Source: Gammaproteobacteria bacterium (GTDB lineage Bacteria > Pseudomonadota > Gammaproteobacteria > Pseudomonadales > Halieaceae). From it: 64,000 bases of DNA. The stretch spans positions 868,001 to 932,000 of the forward strand of contig JAUHXH010000002.1 of the NCBI GenBank assembly GCA_030427085.1. Direction: 5' to 3'. Of this stretch, positions 43,432 to 52,344 are shown piece by piece. Numbering within the stretch: the stretch's first letter is position 1; every line of letters starts with the position of its first letter. Under the pieces are notes generated by a model that was not told the origin of the DNA, made no database searches, and was given only the letters and a program-made list of their open reading frames with translations. The position numbers and the translations under genes were made by a program.

Positions 43432-44766
43432 TCAGGCCGCGCACTCCAGGGTGCCGCGCAGGGAATTCGGCAGGGCTTCCTCGATGCGTACATCGACGAA
43501 GTCACCGATCAGCCCGGCGTCGCTGCTGCGGAAATTGACCACCCGGTTATTCTCCGTGCGGCCCTGTAGCTGGCCCGGGTCCTTCTTGGAGGTGCCCGTC
43601 ACCAGGATGCGCTGCACGCTGCCCACCATCTGGCGGCTGATGTGCTGGGCGTGCTGGTTGATGCGCGTCTGCAGGATCTGCAGGCGCTGCTTTTTGGTTT
43701 CCTCGTCGGTGTTGTCAGGCAGGTCCGACGCCGGCGTGCCGGGGCGGGCGCTGTACACAAAACTGAAGGACACATCGAAACCGATGTCCTCTACCAGCTT
43801 CATCGTAGCGGCAAAATCGGCTTCGCTTTCACCCGGGAAGCCGATGATAAAGTCTGAGGAAATGCTGATATTGGGGCGAATCTTGCGCAGACGGCGGATT
43901 TTGGATTTGTACTCCAGCGCAGTGTGGCCGCGTTTCATTGCCATCAGGATACGGTCAGAGCCACTTTGTACCGGCAGGTGGAGGTGGTCCACCAATTGCG
44001 GGATTTCCGCGTAGGCGTCGATCAGCGCGTCGGAAAACTCCACCGGGTGGGAAGTGGTGTAGCGAATGCGCTCGATACCCGGGATACGGGCCACATAGGC
44101 CAGCAGTTCGGGGAAATCCACCACTTCTTCCAGGTGGCTCAGCCCCCGGTAGGCATTCACGTTCTGGCCCAGCAGGTTGACCTCACGCACGCCCTCACTA
44201 GCCAGATGGGCGATCTCGGCGATCACGTCATCCAGCGGGCGGCTCACTTCCTCGCCACGGGTGTAGGGCACCACGCAGAAGGTGCAGTACTTGCTGCAGC
44301 CTTCCATGATGGACACGAAGGCGGTGGGGCCTTCGACCTTCGGTTCGGGCAGGCGGTCGAACTTCTCGATTTCGGGAAAGCTCACATCCACCACCACGGT
44401 GCCGCCCGGGCCGCGCTGCTCCATCATGTCGGGCAGGCGATGCAGGGTCTGGGGGCCAAACACCAGGTCCACGTAGGGAGCCCGCTTGCCGATCTCCGCA
44501 CCTTCCTGGCTGGCCACGCAGCCGCCCACACCGATCACCAGGTCCGGATTCTTCTGCTTCAGGTGCTTCCAGCGGCCGAGCTGGTGGAACACCTTTTCCT
44601 GGGCTTTTTCCCTTATGGAACAAGTGTTTAGCAGCAGTACGTCGGCCTCGTCGGGGTTGTCCGTGGGGACCATGTCGCAGCTTTCACGCAGCAGGTCCGC
44701 CATCCGTGCCGAGTCGTACTCGTTCATCTGGCAGCCGTGGGTTTTGATGTAGAGTTTCTTACTCAC
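43432..44766 (-). CDS. miaB: tRNA-2-methylthio-N6-dimethylallyladenosine synthase MiaB
   Basis: 444-residue radical SAM methylthiotransferase acting on A37 of tRNAs. The N-terminal UPF0004 domain begins [20 protein letters not shown], with cluster cysteines also in [12 protein letters not shown] and [11 protein letters not shown]. The radical SAM motif is [20 protein letters not shown] domain ends the protein. Start is GTG at 44766; the encoded [13 protein letters not shown] fits E. coli MiaB. It lies directly upstream of ybeZ with a 79-base gap. Confidence 0.97.
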   Translation of the reverse strand: MSKKLYIKTHGCQMNEYDSARMADLLRESCDMVPTDNPDEADVLLLNTCSIREKAQEKVFHQLGRWKHLKQKNPDLVIGVGGCVASQEGAEIGKRAPYVDLVFGPQTLHRLPDMMEQRGPGGTVVVDVSFPEIEKFDRLPEPKVEGPTAFVSIMEGCSKYCTFCVVPYTRGEEVSRPLDDVIAEIAHLASEGVREVNLLGQNVNAYRGLSHLEEVVDFPELLAYVARIPGIERIRYTTSHPVEFSDALIDAYAEIPQLVDHLHLPVQSGSDRILMAMKRGHTALEYKSKIRRLRKIRPNISISSDFIIGFPGESEADFAATMKLVEDIGFDVSFSFVYSARPGTPASDLPDNTDEETKKQRLQILQTRINQHAQHISRQMVGSVQRILVTGTSKKDPGQLQGRTENNRVVNFRSSDAGLIGDFVDVRIEEALPNSLRGTLECAA

Positions 44767-44815
44767 CGTAACCTGTGTGCGCCCCCATCGTGGGGCGGGC
44801 AAAAAATGGACGCGA

Positions 44816-44844
44816 ATTATACGTGGTTTTTTTGCCCTCTGACA
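44816..44844 (-). promoter_or_regulatory. Possible promoter of miaB
   Basis: On the minus strand a perfect TATAAT (44816-44821) lies 49 bases before the GTG. The -35 at 17-base spacing (TGTCAG, 44839-44844) is poor. Confidence 0.4.
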
Positions 44845-44939
44845 GGCCGCAAACCCGCGTCAACGCTGGATTTATGCCGCCACGGTGGTAAGATTGCGCC
44901 CCCCCTGAAACAGCGCCCCCTATGGCGCGCGAGGCAAGC

Positions 44940-45287
44940 ATGGCGAAAGAGCCAGTCTACAAGGTCATTTTCCAGAACCAGAACCAGGTGTTCGAGGTGT
45001 TTGCGCGCCAGATCTACCAAAGTGACCTGTGGGGCTTCCTGGAAGTGGAGGAGTTTGTGTTCGGGGAGCGCAGCCAACTCGTGGTGGACCCTTCCGAGGA
45101 GAAGCTGAAAAACGAATTTGGCCAGGTGAAACGGTCCTACATCCCCCTGCAGGCGATCATTCGCATCGACGAGGTGGACAAGGAAGGGGCCGCTCGCATC
45201 TCAGACGCGAGCACCCAAGGCAATGTGGCCAGCTTCCCCTTCCAGGGGCAACCCCGCCCCGGCAACAACACCGGCGGCGAAGAGTAA
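44940..45287 (+). CDS. DUF1820 family protein
   Basis: 115 residues, soluble, no cysteine. It begins MAKEPVYKVIFQNQNQVFEV and includes LWGFLEVEEFVFGERSQLVVDPSEEKLK (shown as one region, residues 30-57), the hallmark of DUF1820 proteins of gammaproteobacteria. The C-terminus is flexible and ends in acidic residues. Function unknown. ATG 44940 is preferred because GAGG lies 5 bases upstream and the protein then starts at the domain. It is divergent from miaB and convergent with the aminotransferase gene. Confidence 0.8.
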   Translation: MAKEPVYKVIFQNQNQVFEVFARQIYQSDLWGFLEVEEFVFGERSQLVVDPSEEKLKNEFGQVKRSYIPLQAIIRIDEVDKEGAARISDASTQGNVASFPFQGQPRPGNNTGGEE

Positions 45288-45300
45288 GCCCGCCCTCCGC

Positions 45301-46554
45301 TTAACTGGCCGCCTTGCGCAGGCAGGCCAGTTTCACGCAACACACAAAGGCCTCCATCGCTTGTTCCAACTCTTCCAGTGACGGAAAAGTGGGCGCGAGG
45401 CGGATATTGCTGTCCTGCGGATCCTCACCATAAGGGAAGGTGGCGCCGGCGGGGGTGAGTTTCACGCCGATGTCCGCGGCCAGCTTGACGATCTCTGAGG
45501 CCGTACCTGCAGGGGCGTCGAATGAGATGAAGTAACCGCCTTCGGGGCGTGTCCAGGTGCCCATGTCCTCGCCGGCCAGTTCCGCTTCCAGCTTCGACAG
45601 AACCGCTTCAAAGCGCGGGCGGATGATGTCCGCATGGGCGGCCATGTGCCTGGCCACGGTAGCGTCGTCCTGCAAGAAGCGAAGGTGGCGCAGTTGGTTG
45701 ATTTTGTCCGGTCCGATGGTTGAGTACGACTGGTGTTTGGTGAGGGCGGCCAGGTTATCCGGACTGCTGGCGAGGAAGGCCACACCGGCGCCGGCGTGGG
45801 TCACCTTGGAGGTGGAGCCAAACATGAACACCCCATCGCAGGTGCCCGCTTCCCGGCAGGCCGGCCACAGGGGCGGCAAGGTTGTGGCATCAGCGCTCAG
45901 GCTGTGTACCGCGTAGGCGTTGTCCCACATCACGATAAAGTTGTCGCTGGCCAGGGCCGGCAGGCGGGCGATTCTTTGCACTGTGTCGGCGCTATACACG
46001 CAGCCGGTGGGGTTGGAAAAGCGCGGTACACACCAGATGCCCTTGATCGCCGGGTCGGACTGCACCAGCTTCTCCACCTCGTCCATATCCGGGCCGCTGT
46101 CCAAAAGCGGCACGGTGATCATCTCGATGCCCAGGTGTTCACAAATCGCGAAGTGCCGGTCGTAGCCGGGCACCGGGCACAGGAACTTCACCACGTCTGC
46201 ATTGCCCCAGGCGGATTCCAGGCCGCGCAGGCCTTGATTCATGGCCAGGTCCATCACTGTATACATCAGGGTTAGGCTGCTGTTGCCGCCTGCCAGGGTT
46301 TCTTCGGTATTGGCGTCCAGCCACCCGCCAAAAAACTCCCGGGCTTCTACCAGGCCTTCCAGTCCGCCGTAGTTGCGTACGTCCACGCCGCTGGCACTGC
46401 GGTAGTCGCCGTCGAGAATGCCGTCCATCGCGTCCGACAAGCCCAGCTGTTCCGGACCAGGTTTGCCACGGGTTAAATCCAGGGCAAGTTGTTGCGCGGC
46501 CAGTGCCTGGTACTGTTGTTCCGCTGCAGCGAGTGCGGCTTGGATTTCGGCCAT
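45301..46554 (-). CDS. Class I aminotransferase, bacterial type Ic (aspartate-like)
   Basis: 417 residues of the PLP fold type I family known as aminotransferase MocR-like / Ic (PF12897). Motifs are LTRGKPGPEQLGLS, GGNSSLTLMYTVMD, WCVPRFSNPTGCVYS, the WDNAYAVH segment and the PLP-lysine region FGSTSKVTHAGAGVAF. An arginine near the C-terminus (SNIRLAPTFP) should bind the substrate carboxylate. Members characterised so far are aspartate aminotransferases. The ATG at 46554 has no good Shine-Dalgarno, but upstream extension is not family-like. It is divergent from lon. Confidence 0.82.
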   Translation of the reverse strand: MAEIQAALAAAEQQYQALAAQQLALDLTRGKPGPEQLGLSDAMDGILDGDYRSASGVDVRNYGGLEGLVEAREFFGGWLDANTEETLAGGNSSLTLMYTVMDLAMNQGLRGLESAWGNADVVKFLCPVPGYDRHFAICEHLGIEMITVPLLDSGPDMDEVEKLVQSDPAIKGIWCVPRFSNPTGCVYSADTVQRIARLPALASDNFIVMWDNAYAVHSLSADATTLPPLWPACREAGTCDGVFMFGSTSKVTHAGAGVAFLASSPDNLAALTKHQSYSTIGPDKINQLRHLRFLQDDATVARHMAAHADIIRPRFEAVLSKLEAELAGEDMGTWTRPEGGYFISFDAPAGTASEIVKLAADIGVKLTPAGATFPYGEDPQDSNIRLAPTFPSLEELEQAMEAFVCCVKLACLRKAAS

Positions 46555-46629
46555 GGGGAATATCTCTGATCTACACTTGGAAAGTGTGCGAAGTATAAAC
46601 AAGCACAGGTGTGGTCTGCAGGGTGGGTG

Positions 46630-46657
46630 CTTGAATTCGTGATTATTGCGCCCATAT
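46630..46657 (+). promoter_or_regulatory. Sigma-32-like heat-shock promoter of the Lon-type gene
   Basis: CTTGAAT at 46630-46636 and GCCCATAT at 46650-46657 are separated by 13 bases. The E. coli heat-shock consensus is CTTGAAA, 11-16 bases, CCCCATnT. One mismatch in each box. It ends 25 bases before the lon ATG. Confidence 0.65.
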
Positions 46658-46682
46658 ATCGCTCATCGATACGGAGCCGATT

Positions 46683-49100
46683 ATGACTGAAAGCAGCGAC
46701 GCCGCCGACGCGGATATCAACACGCAGTCCACTCACACGCCGGCGGTCGCCGACGAAGTACTGCCCAGTACGCTGTACCTTATGCCCGTCCCGCAACGGC
46801 CGTTTTTCCCCGGCCAGGTCCAGCCTGTGGTGATCAGCCCGGAACAGTGGGGCAGCACCTTGAAGGGGGTGTCGGAAAACGGCGGATTGGTGGGGCTGAG
46901 CTATATCGACATCGCCAATCCGGAAGAGGCCAAGCCCGGCCAGTTTCCCGGCATCGGCACTGTGGTGCGTTTGCACACTCCCCCCGGCGAAGGCGATAGC
47001 CTGCCGGGTCAGTTTCTGGCGCAGGGCGTGAGGCGCTTTCGCATCGTGCGCATGCTCAGCACCGAGCCGCCGTTTCTGGCCCAGGTGGAATACCCGCAGA
47101 GCACTGGCGATCGTGACTCAGACGAAGTGAAAGCCTACGCCATGGCGCTGATCAAGGAGGTTCGCGAGCTGTTGCCACTGAACCCCCTGTACAGCGAAGA
47201 ACTGAAGCAATACCTCAATCACTTCAGCCCCAATCGGCCCAGTCTGCTAGCGGATTTCTCCGCCGCCCTGACCAGCGCCAAAGGCGATCAGTTACAGGAA
47301 ATACTGGATACCCTGCCGCTGATATCGCGCATGGAAAAAGTGATGCTGCTGTTGCGCAAAGAGCGCGAGGTGGCGGAACTGCAAACGCGCATCAGCAGTC
47401 AGGTGAATGAAAAACTCAGTGAGCAGCAGCGGGAGTTTTTCCTGCGCGAACAGCTCAAGGTGATCCAGAAAGAACTGGGTATATCCAAGGACGATAAAAC
47501 CACCGATCAGGAGTTGTTCGAATCGCGTATTGCTGACCGGGACTTACCCGAGGCAGCCGCCCGCAGAATTCAGGATGAGTTGCGCAAATTGTCGGTGTTG
47601 GAATCCGGATCGCCGGAATACGGCGTTACCCGTAATTACCTCGATTGGGCTACCTCGGTGCCCTGGGGCGTAACGTCCAAAGACAACTTTGAATTAAAAA
47701 ACGCCCGCACCGTGCTCGATGAACATCACGACGGTCTGGAGGATGTTAAAAAACGCATCCTCGAGTTTTTGGCGGTGGGTGCCTTCCGCGGCAAAATTTC
47801 CGGCTCCATTTTGTTGCTGGTGGGTCCGCCGGGCACCGGGAAAACCAGCATTGGCCGATCCGTCGCCGATGCCCTGGGGCGGGAGTTCTACCGCTTTAGC
47901 CTGGGCGGCATGCGCGATGAGGCCGAAATTAAAGGCCATCGTCGCACCTACGTGGGGGCAATGCCGGGTAAGTTTGTGCAGGCGCTGAAAGAAGTGCAGG
48001 TATCCAACCCGGTAATCATGCTGGACGAAATCGACAAGATCGGTGCGTCCTTCCAGGGCGATCCGGCCTCCGCACTGTTGGAAGTGCTGGACCCTGAACA
48101 GAACTCAGAGTTTCTCGATCACTATCTGGACCTACGAGTCGACCTCTCGCAGGTGCTGTTCGTGTGCACCGCCAACCAGCTGGACACCATCCCCGGCCCG
48201 CTACTGGATCGCATGGAAGTGTTGCGGCTGTCTGGGTATGTGGCCGAGGAAAAATTATCCATCGCCAAAAACCACCTGTGGCCCAAACAACTGGTTCGGC
48301 ATGGGCTGAGTGACGACCAACTGCGCATCAACGAAGCCGGGTTGCGCTACGTGATCGATTCCTACTGCCGTGAGGCGGGCGTTCGTAGTCTGGAGAAACA
48401 ACTGGCCCGTGTGATGCGAAAAAGTATCGTGACCATACTGGAAACCGGTGAGGAAAAACTGCGCATCGGGAAAAAAGATATCGAGGGTTTGCTGGGCAAA
48501 CCTCCCTTCGGCCCCGAGCGCCCGGTACGCGGCCTGGGGGTGGCAACGGGGCTTGCCTGGACGGCGATGGGCGGCGCTACTCTGCCGATTGAATCGTCTC
48601 GCATTCACACACTGAATCGCGGTTTTAAATTGACAGGGCGGCTGGGTGAAGTGATGCGCGAGTCGGCGGACATCGCGTACAGCTACGTCATCGCCCACCT
48701 GCGTGACTATGGCTGCGATCCCGACTTCTTCGACATGAGTATGGTGCACCTGCACGTACCCGAAGGCGCAACACCCAAGGACGGCCCCTCCGCTGGCATC
48801 ACCATGGCGACGGCGCTGATTTCTCTGGCGCGAAAGGAGCGGATCAAGCGCCCGCTGGCAATGACTGGCGAGTTAACCCTGACCGGGCAGGTGCTTCCCG
48901 TTGGCGGCATCCGCGAGAAAATCATTGCCGCCCGGCGCAGTAAGATTCACGAACTGATTTTGCCGCATGGGAATAAGCGGGACTATGAAGAACTGCCGGA
49001 CTATCTTACCGAGCACATGAACGTGCACTTTGCGCGCACTTATCGGGAAGTGTTTGAGTTTGTGTTCCACGAGCATCGGGAGGAGAAGGCGCTGCACTAA
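46683..49100 (+). CDS. lon: ATP-dependent Lon protease, second type (AsrA-like)
   Basis: 805 residues. The N-terminal substrate domain (30-230) begins LPSTLYLMPVPQRPFFPGQV. A coiled-coil region follows, then an AAA+ module with GPPGTGKT at about 379-386 and MLDEIDKIG, and the protease domain with S703 in KDGPSAG and K746 in REKIIAARR, 43 apart as in Lon. All catalytic parts are intact. The N-terminal motif and length resemble the second Lon of pseudomonads, AsrA, better than E. coli Lon. clpX and hupB, usual neighbours of lon, are absent, which supports a second Lon. GGAG precedes the ATG, and a heat-shock-like promoter lies upstream. Confidence 0.92.
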   Translation: MTESSDAADADINTQSTHTPAVADEVLPSTLYLMPVPQRPFFPGQVQPVVISPEQWGSTLKGVSENGGLVGLSYIDIANPEEAKPGQFPGIGTVVRLHTPPGEGDSLPGQFLAQGVRRFRIVRMLSTEPPFLAQVEYPQSTGDRDSDEVKAYAMALIKEVRELLPLNPLYSEELKQYLNHFSPNRPSLLADFSAALTSAKGDQLQEILDTLPLISRMEKVMLLLRKEREVAELQTRISSQVNEKLSEQQREFFLREQLKVIQKELGISKDDKTTDQELFESRIADRDLPEAAARRIQDELRKLSVLESGSPEYGVTRNYLDWATSVPWGVTSKDNFELKNARTVLDEHHDGLEDVKKRILEFLAVGAFRGKISGSILLLVGPPGTGKTSIGRSVADALGREFYRFSLGGMRDEAEIKGHRRTYVGAMPGKFVQALKEVQVSNPVIMLDEIDKIGASFQGDPASALLEVLDPEQNSEFLDHYLDLRVDLSQVLFVCTANQLDTIPGPLLDRMEVLRLSGYVAEEKLSIAKNHLWPKQLVRHGLSDDQLRINEAGLRYVIDSYCREAGVRSLEKQLARVMRKSIVTILETGEEKLRIGKKDIEGLLGKPPFGPERPVRGLGVATGLAWTAMGGATLPIESSRIHTLNRGFKLTGRLGEVMRESADIAYSYVIAHLRDYGCDPDFFDMSMVHLHVPEGATPKDGPSAGITMATALISLARKERIKRPLAMTGELTLTGQVLPVGGIREKIIAARRSKIHELILPHGNKRDYEELPDYLTEHMNVHFARTYREVFEFVFHEHREEKALH

Positions 49101-49121
49101 CTGCGCTTATGTGCAGTTAGT
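49096..49121. terminator. Hairpin covering the lon stop codon
   Basis: ACTAACTGC (49096-49104) pairs exactly with GCAGTTAGT (49113-49121) around an 8-base loop. The lon TAA is in the left arm. Only CTCTATACTCCT follows, so terminator activity is uncertain. It may separate lon from the radical SAM gene. Confidence 0.4.
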
Positions 49122-49188
49122 CTCTATACTCCTGTTCGTCGGGGTGGCACTATCGGTGTTCCAGTGGTTTTGTCGCAGACCTTGGCTA

Positions 49189-50055
49189 ATGGCTCCGTCG
49201 ACCCGCCTTTCCACATCAATCGGACACAGGTTACTTAAACTGTACCGGGATTTGACCCCCGGTCAGGCGAAGTACCACGCGCGGGAAAAGTATCGTTGGT
49301 TGCGCTACACACTGCGCAGCGCGAAACGTCGAGCCAGGCCACTGGCGGTCGAGATCGAAACCAATAATTCCTGCACGCGTACCTGCTCCTACTGTCCGCG
49401 CCCACCCAACGACTCAACCGTTTTGCCGGAACCCTTGTTTCGGGCGGTGATCGATGATCTGGCGGACTGGGGCTTTCGCGGACGGATCTCACCGCACGGT
49501 TATAACGAACCCCTCAGCGACAAACGCCTTCCCCGACTGCTTGAGTACGTGTCGACGCAACTCTCACACTCGCCCATTGTCGTGTTCAGTAACGGCGACC
49601 TGCTGACCAGGCCAGTGGTGGAACAATTGAGTCAGGTGGGCGTAACGGGGTTTAAATTAAGCGTGCACGAGGGCTCTTCCGCTCCGCAGGTCAACGCCCT
49701 GCATGCCTTCGGCTCGCGTTACGACCGGGTGTCGGTATCAGACTACCGAGAGGATCACCGTACCGAACCGATGTTCAATCGCGGAGGCTTGATCGCGATC
49801 GACACTCCGCGCCACCGGCAGCGCTGTTTCGATGTGGAGGTTGCCGTGGTGCGGGCCAATGGCGATGTAGTGCTGTGTGTGAATGACCCACAGAAGCAGC
49901 ACGTGATGGGTAACGTCGGGGAGCGAGTTGCCGCTGGCAGTACTACACCCTTTCGGGATATCTGGTTGGAGCCGTCATTTGTGGCACTGCGCGAGCGCAT
50001 TCATGCGGGGGATTTCGAACTGGAGATTTGTCGTAACTGCAGTTACGGCAGCTAG
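49189..50055 (+). CDS. Radical SAM protein with C-terminal cysteine cluster
   Basis: 288 residues from ATG 49189. The radical SAM motif is C62, C66, C69 in CTRTCSYCPRP. Later cysteines appear in RQRCFDVEV, VVLCVNDP and ICRNCSYGS, a spacing like a SPASM auxiliary cluster. HGYNEPLSDKRLPRLLEYV fits the radical SAM barrel. I cannot assign a substrate; SPASM enzymes modify peptides, proteins or sugars. No precursor peptide is evident nearby. The start is unsure: no Shine-Dalgarno precedes ATG 49189, and an open frame reaches back to 49030, inside lon, with GTG 49111 possible. It meets cmoB tail to tail with a 4-base overlap. Confidence 0.75.
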   Translation: MAPSTRLSTSIGHRLLKLYRDLTPGQAKYHAREKYRWLRYTLRSAKRRARPLAVEIETNNSCTRTCSYCPRPPNDSTVLPEPLFRAVIDDLADWGFRGRISPHGYNEPLSDKRLPRLLEYVSTQLSHSPIVVFSNGDLLTRPVVEQLSQVGVTGFKLSVHEGSSAPQVNALHAFGSRYDRVSVSDYREDHRTEPMFNRGGLIAIDTPRHRQRCFDVEVAVVRANGDVVLCVNDPQKQHVMGNVGERVAAGSTTPFRDIWLEPSFVALRERIHAGDFELEICRNCSYGS

Positions 50056-51029
50056 CCGGGTGCGTGCGCGCAGAGTACCGCCCGGCGTGGCGCGGGGTGC
50101 CCTTCCAGCGTACGGTGTTGGTTCTCCGGGTCGAGAAAATTACTCAGCGAGTGAAACTGCATCCAGTCGGTGCTGCGCTGTTCTTCCGCGGTAGTGTCGC
50201 ACTCGTCCACGACTACCGGATTGCGAAAGCCCATTTTGCGCAGCCAGGTGAGCAGGGTAGCCGAGCTGGGCAGGAACCAGACATTACCCATCCGCGCGTA
50301 GCGCCCTTCCGGCACCAGCACCTTCCCCTCGTCGCCCTCTACCACCAGGGTTTCCAGCACCAGTTGCCCGCCGGGGCGCAGGGCGTCGCGCAGTTCCTGC
50401 AAGTGATCCATCGGTGAGCGGCGGTGATACAGCACGCCCATGGAAAACACGGTATCGAAGGCGTGGAGCTTTGGCGGCACCTCTTCCATACGAGCAGGTA
50501 AAACCCAGACATGGGGTTGTTGCAGGTACTTCTGAAGCGCCCAGAACTGCACAATAAACAGGGGAGTGGGGTCGATGCCGATGACTTCCGACGCCCCGGC
50601 TCCCGCCATGCGCCAGCAGTGGTAACCCGAGCCACAGCCTACGTCCAGCACCCGGCGACCGCGCAGGTCCTCGATGTGGGGCGCCAGGCGATCCCATTTG
50701 AAATCTGATCGCCATTCGGTGTCGATGTGCAAGCCAAATAGTTCGAAAGGCCCTTTACGCCAGGGATGCAGGCCACGCAGAGCGGTTTCCAGCCGTTCCA
50801 TTTCAGTAGGGGAAGGTGCCAGTGCCGCATCGACCCCCACGCGACTGCCATCCAGATGGCACTGTGACACCGGAATATCCGGTAGATCCGCGAGGCTTTC
50901 CAGCCAGCGCTGTAAGTCTCCGTACCGCTGGTGGGAGAGACCTGCAGACAATTGAGTGTCGAGAATATCGGCCCAGGGAGCTAGCGCTTCATCAGCCTGC
51001 CACTTTGCCTTCAGTGGCGCATAGTCCAT
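50052..51029 (-). CDS. cmoB: tRNA U34 carboxymethyltransferase CmoB
   Basis: 325 residues. CmoB transfers the carboxymethyl group of carboxy-SAM to 5-hydroxyuridine at tRNA position 34. Motif I is VLDVGCGSGYHCWRMAGAGA. GIDPTPLFIVQFWALQKYL, VLYHRRSPMDHL and WFLPSSATLLTWLRKMGF are family landmarks. The start at 51029 overlaps the cmoA stop by one base (TGATG), so the pair is translated together. Upstream residues in frame are not family-like. Confidence 0.97.
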   Translation of the reverse strand: MDYAPLKAKWQADEALAPWADILDTQLSAGLSHQRYGDLQRWLESLADLPDIPVSQCHLDGSRVGVDAALAPSPTEMERLETALRGLHPWRKGPFELFGLHIDTEWRSDFKWDRLAPHIEDLRGRRVLDVGCGSGYHCWRMAGAGASEVIGIDPTPLFIVQFWALQKYLQQPHVWVLPARMEEVPPKLHAFDTVFSMGVLYHRRSPMDHLQELRDALRPGGQLVLETLVVEGDEGKVLVPEGRYARMGNVWFLPSSATLLTWLRKMGFRNPVVVDECDTTAEEQRSTDWMQFHSLSNFLDPENQHRTLEGHPAPRRAVLCAHAPG

Positions 51030-51760
51030 CACTTCACGGCCACCATCGACGCGAAATTGAAGCATTGGAACCACACATCACAGGAACTGAAGCCCGCGGT
51101 TTCCATGCGATGCCGGTGGGTGGCGAGGGTTTCCGGCCGCAGGTAGTTCTCCAGCGCACTACGCTTGCGGGCGATCTCGAGATCGCTGTAGCCGTTGGCG
51201 CGTTTGAACTGGTGGTGCAGGTCGATGTTGAGTTCGTCCAGGTGTTCGTCTTCGAAGCGAACTTTTTCCGAGAGCACCATGATGCCGCCGGGTTTAAGCC
51301 CTTCATAGATACCACTGATCACGCGGTCGCGATCCTCAAGGGGAATGAACTGCAGCGTGAAGTTCAACACCACCACCGAGGCATTGTCGATTGCCACGTC
51401 CTGCAAATCGCTGCACCGCAACTCCACGGGTGTTTCGTGGGTATCGGTATCGATAATGCCGCGGCAACGCTCCAGCATAGCTGCTGAATTGTCCACGCCG
51501 ATGATGGTGCAGTCGCTGTGATTAATGTGTTGGCGCATGGCCAGGGTGGACGCGCCCAGCGAACAGCCCAGGTCGTAAACCAGCGTACCGCTCTGCGCAT
51601 AGCGCCCGGCCATTAATCCGGTCATAGCCACGATGGTGGTGTAGCCAGGCACGGAACGCCGAATCATATCGGGAAAGACGCGCGCGACATTATCGTCGAA
51701 GGCGAATTGTCCGGGTTCGCTCAAAGTGTCGGCGTAGATTGTGTCTTTGTGCGTGCTCAC
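51029..51760 (-). CDS. cmoA: Carboxy-S-adenosyl-L-methionine synthase CmoA
   Basis: 243 residues. CmoA turns SAM and prephenate into carboxy-SAM, used by CmoB. It begins MSTHKDTIYADTLSEPGQFA, with FDDNVARVFPDMIRRSVPGY and the SAM motif VYDLGCSLGASTLAMRQH. Start is GTG at 51760. It is the first gene of a two-gene operon. Confidence 0.97.
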   Translation of the reverse strand: MSTHKDTIYADTLSEPGQFAFDDNVARVFPDMIRRSVPGYTTIVAMTGLMAGRYAQSGTLVYDLGCSLGASTLAMRQHINHSDCTIIGVDNSAAMLERCRGIIDTDTHETPVELRCSDLQDVAIDNASVVVLNFTLQFIPLEDRDRVISGIYEGLKPGGIMVLSEKVRFEDEHLDELNIDLHHQFKRANGYSDLEIARKRSALENYLRPETLATHRHRMETAGFSSCDVWFQCFNFASMVAVK

Positions 51761-51923
51761 AGTGATGGCCGGTGTGCAGGATAATGGGCGGCAAGCTTAG
51801 CACAGCAGTGCTTGGAAGTTGCTTTGTGCATCTTTGGTGTTTCAGGTGGTGCGTGGGGGAAAAACAGGGGCGTATGGGTATCACGGGCGCATGTGGCTAC
51901 ATGCGATGACGGGGTAATGCACT

Positions 51924-51941
51924 GCCCGGCAATCGCCGGGC
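51924..51941 (-). terminator. Hairpin after the small unknown gene
   Basis: GCCCGGC (51924-51930) pairs with GCCGGGC (51935-51941) around a 4-base loop, 10 bases beyond the stop on the minus strand. No U-tract follows. The rest of the 190 bases between this gene and cmoA shows nothing I can name. Confidence 0.5.
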
Positions 51942-51950
51942 GGGGGCGAA

Positions 51951-52136
51951 TCAGTTGGCGCTGCGCACCAGTTGCGAGTCTTCGGGGCCGATCACGCGCG
52001 CGGAACGCGCCTGCGGTACGAAGCTGGCGAAATGCTCTTTCGGGTACGTTTCAAAATTGTCATGGGCACCGTGTTTAAAACGGATGCTGCGCAGCACGTC
52101 CAGATGGCTCGCTTTGTGCTGGTATTTCCTTTTCAT
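51951..52136 (-). CDS. Small protein of unknown function
   Basis: 61 residues. It begins MKRKYQHKASHLDVLRSIRF and is basic in its first half (Lys, Arg, His). It has no cysteine and no membrane segment. AGAGG lies 6 bases before the ATG and a hairpin follows the stop, which together support a real gene. I do not recognise the family. It stands alone between cmoA and pepD. Confidence 0.6.
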   Translation of the reverse strand: MKRKYQHKASHLDVLRSIRFKHGAHDNFETYPKEHFASFVPQARSARVIGPEDSQLVRSAN

Positions 52137-52289
52137 CGTTTACCTCTAAAGCCTTATTGCCTTCCATTCTATATGGGGTACTTTCCAGCGAGTGTAGACC
52201 CCTGATTTCGCTAAGTGATGTAAAAAATGCGCCTTCTCACCGTGAATAATCCACCCGGCCTGTCGATCGGTGGGTTTGGCGGCTGTCAT

Positions 52290-52317
52290 TTGTACCCGCG
52301 TTTTGCTCAGGTATAAT
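52290..52317 (+). promoter_or_regulatory. Sigma-70 promoter of pepD
   Basis: TTGTAC (52290-52295) and a perfect TATAAT (52312-52317) are 16 bases apart. Transcription would begin near 52324, about 20 bases before the ATG. Confidence 0.75.
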
Positions 52318-52344
52318 CGCGCTCCTTCGCAGATGGAGGCGCCC

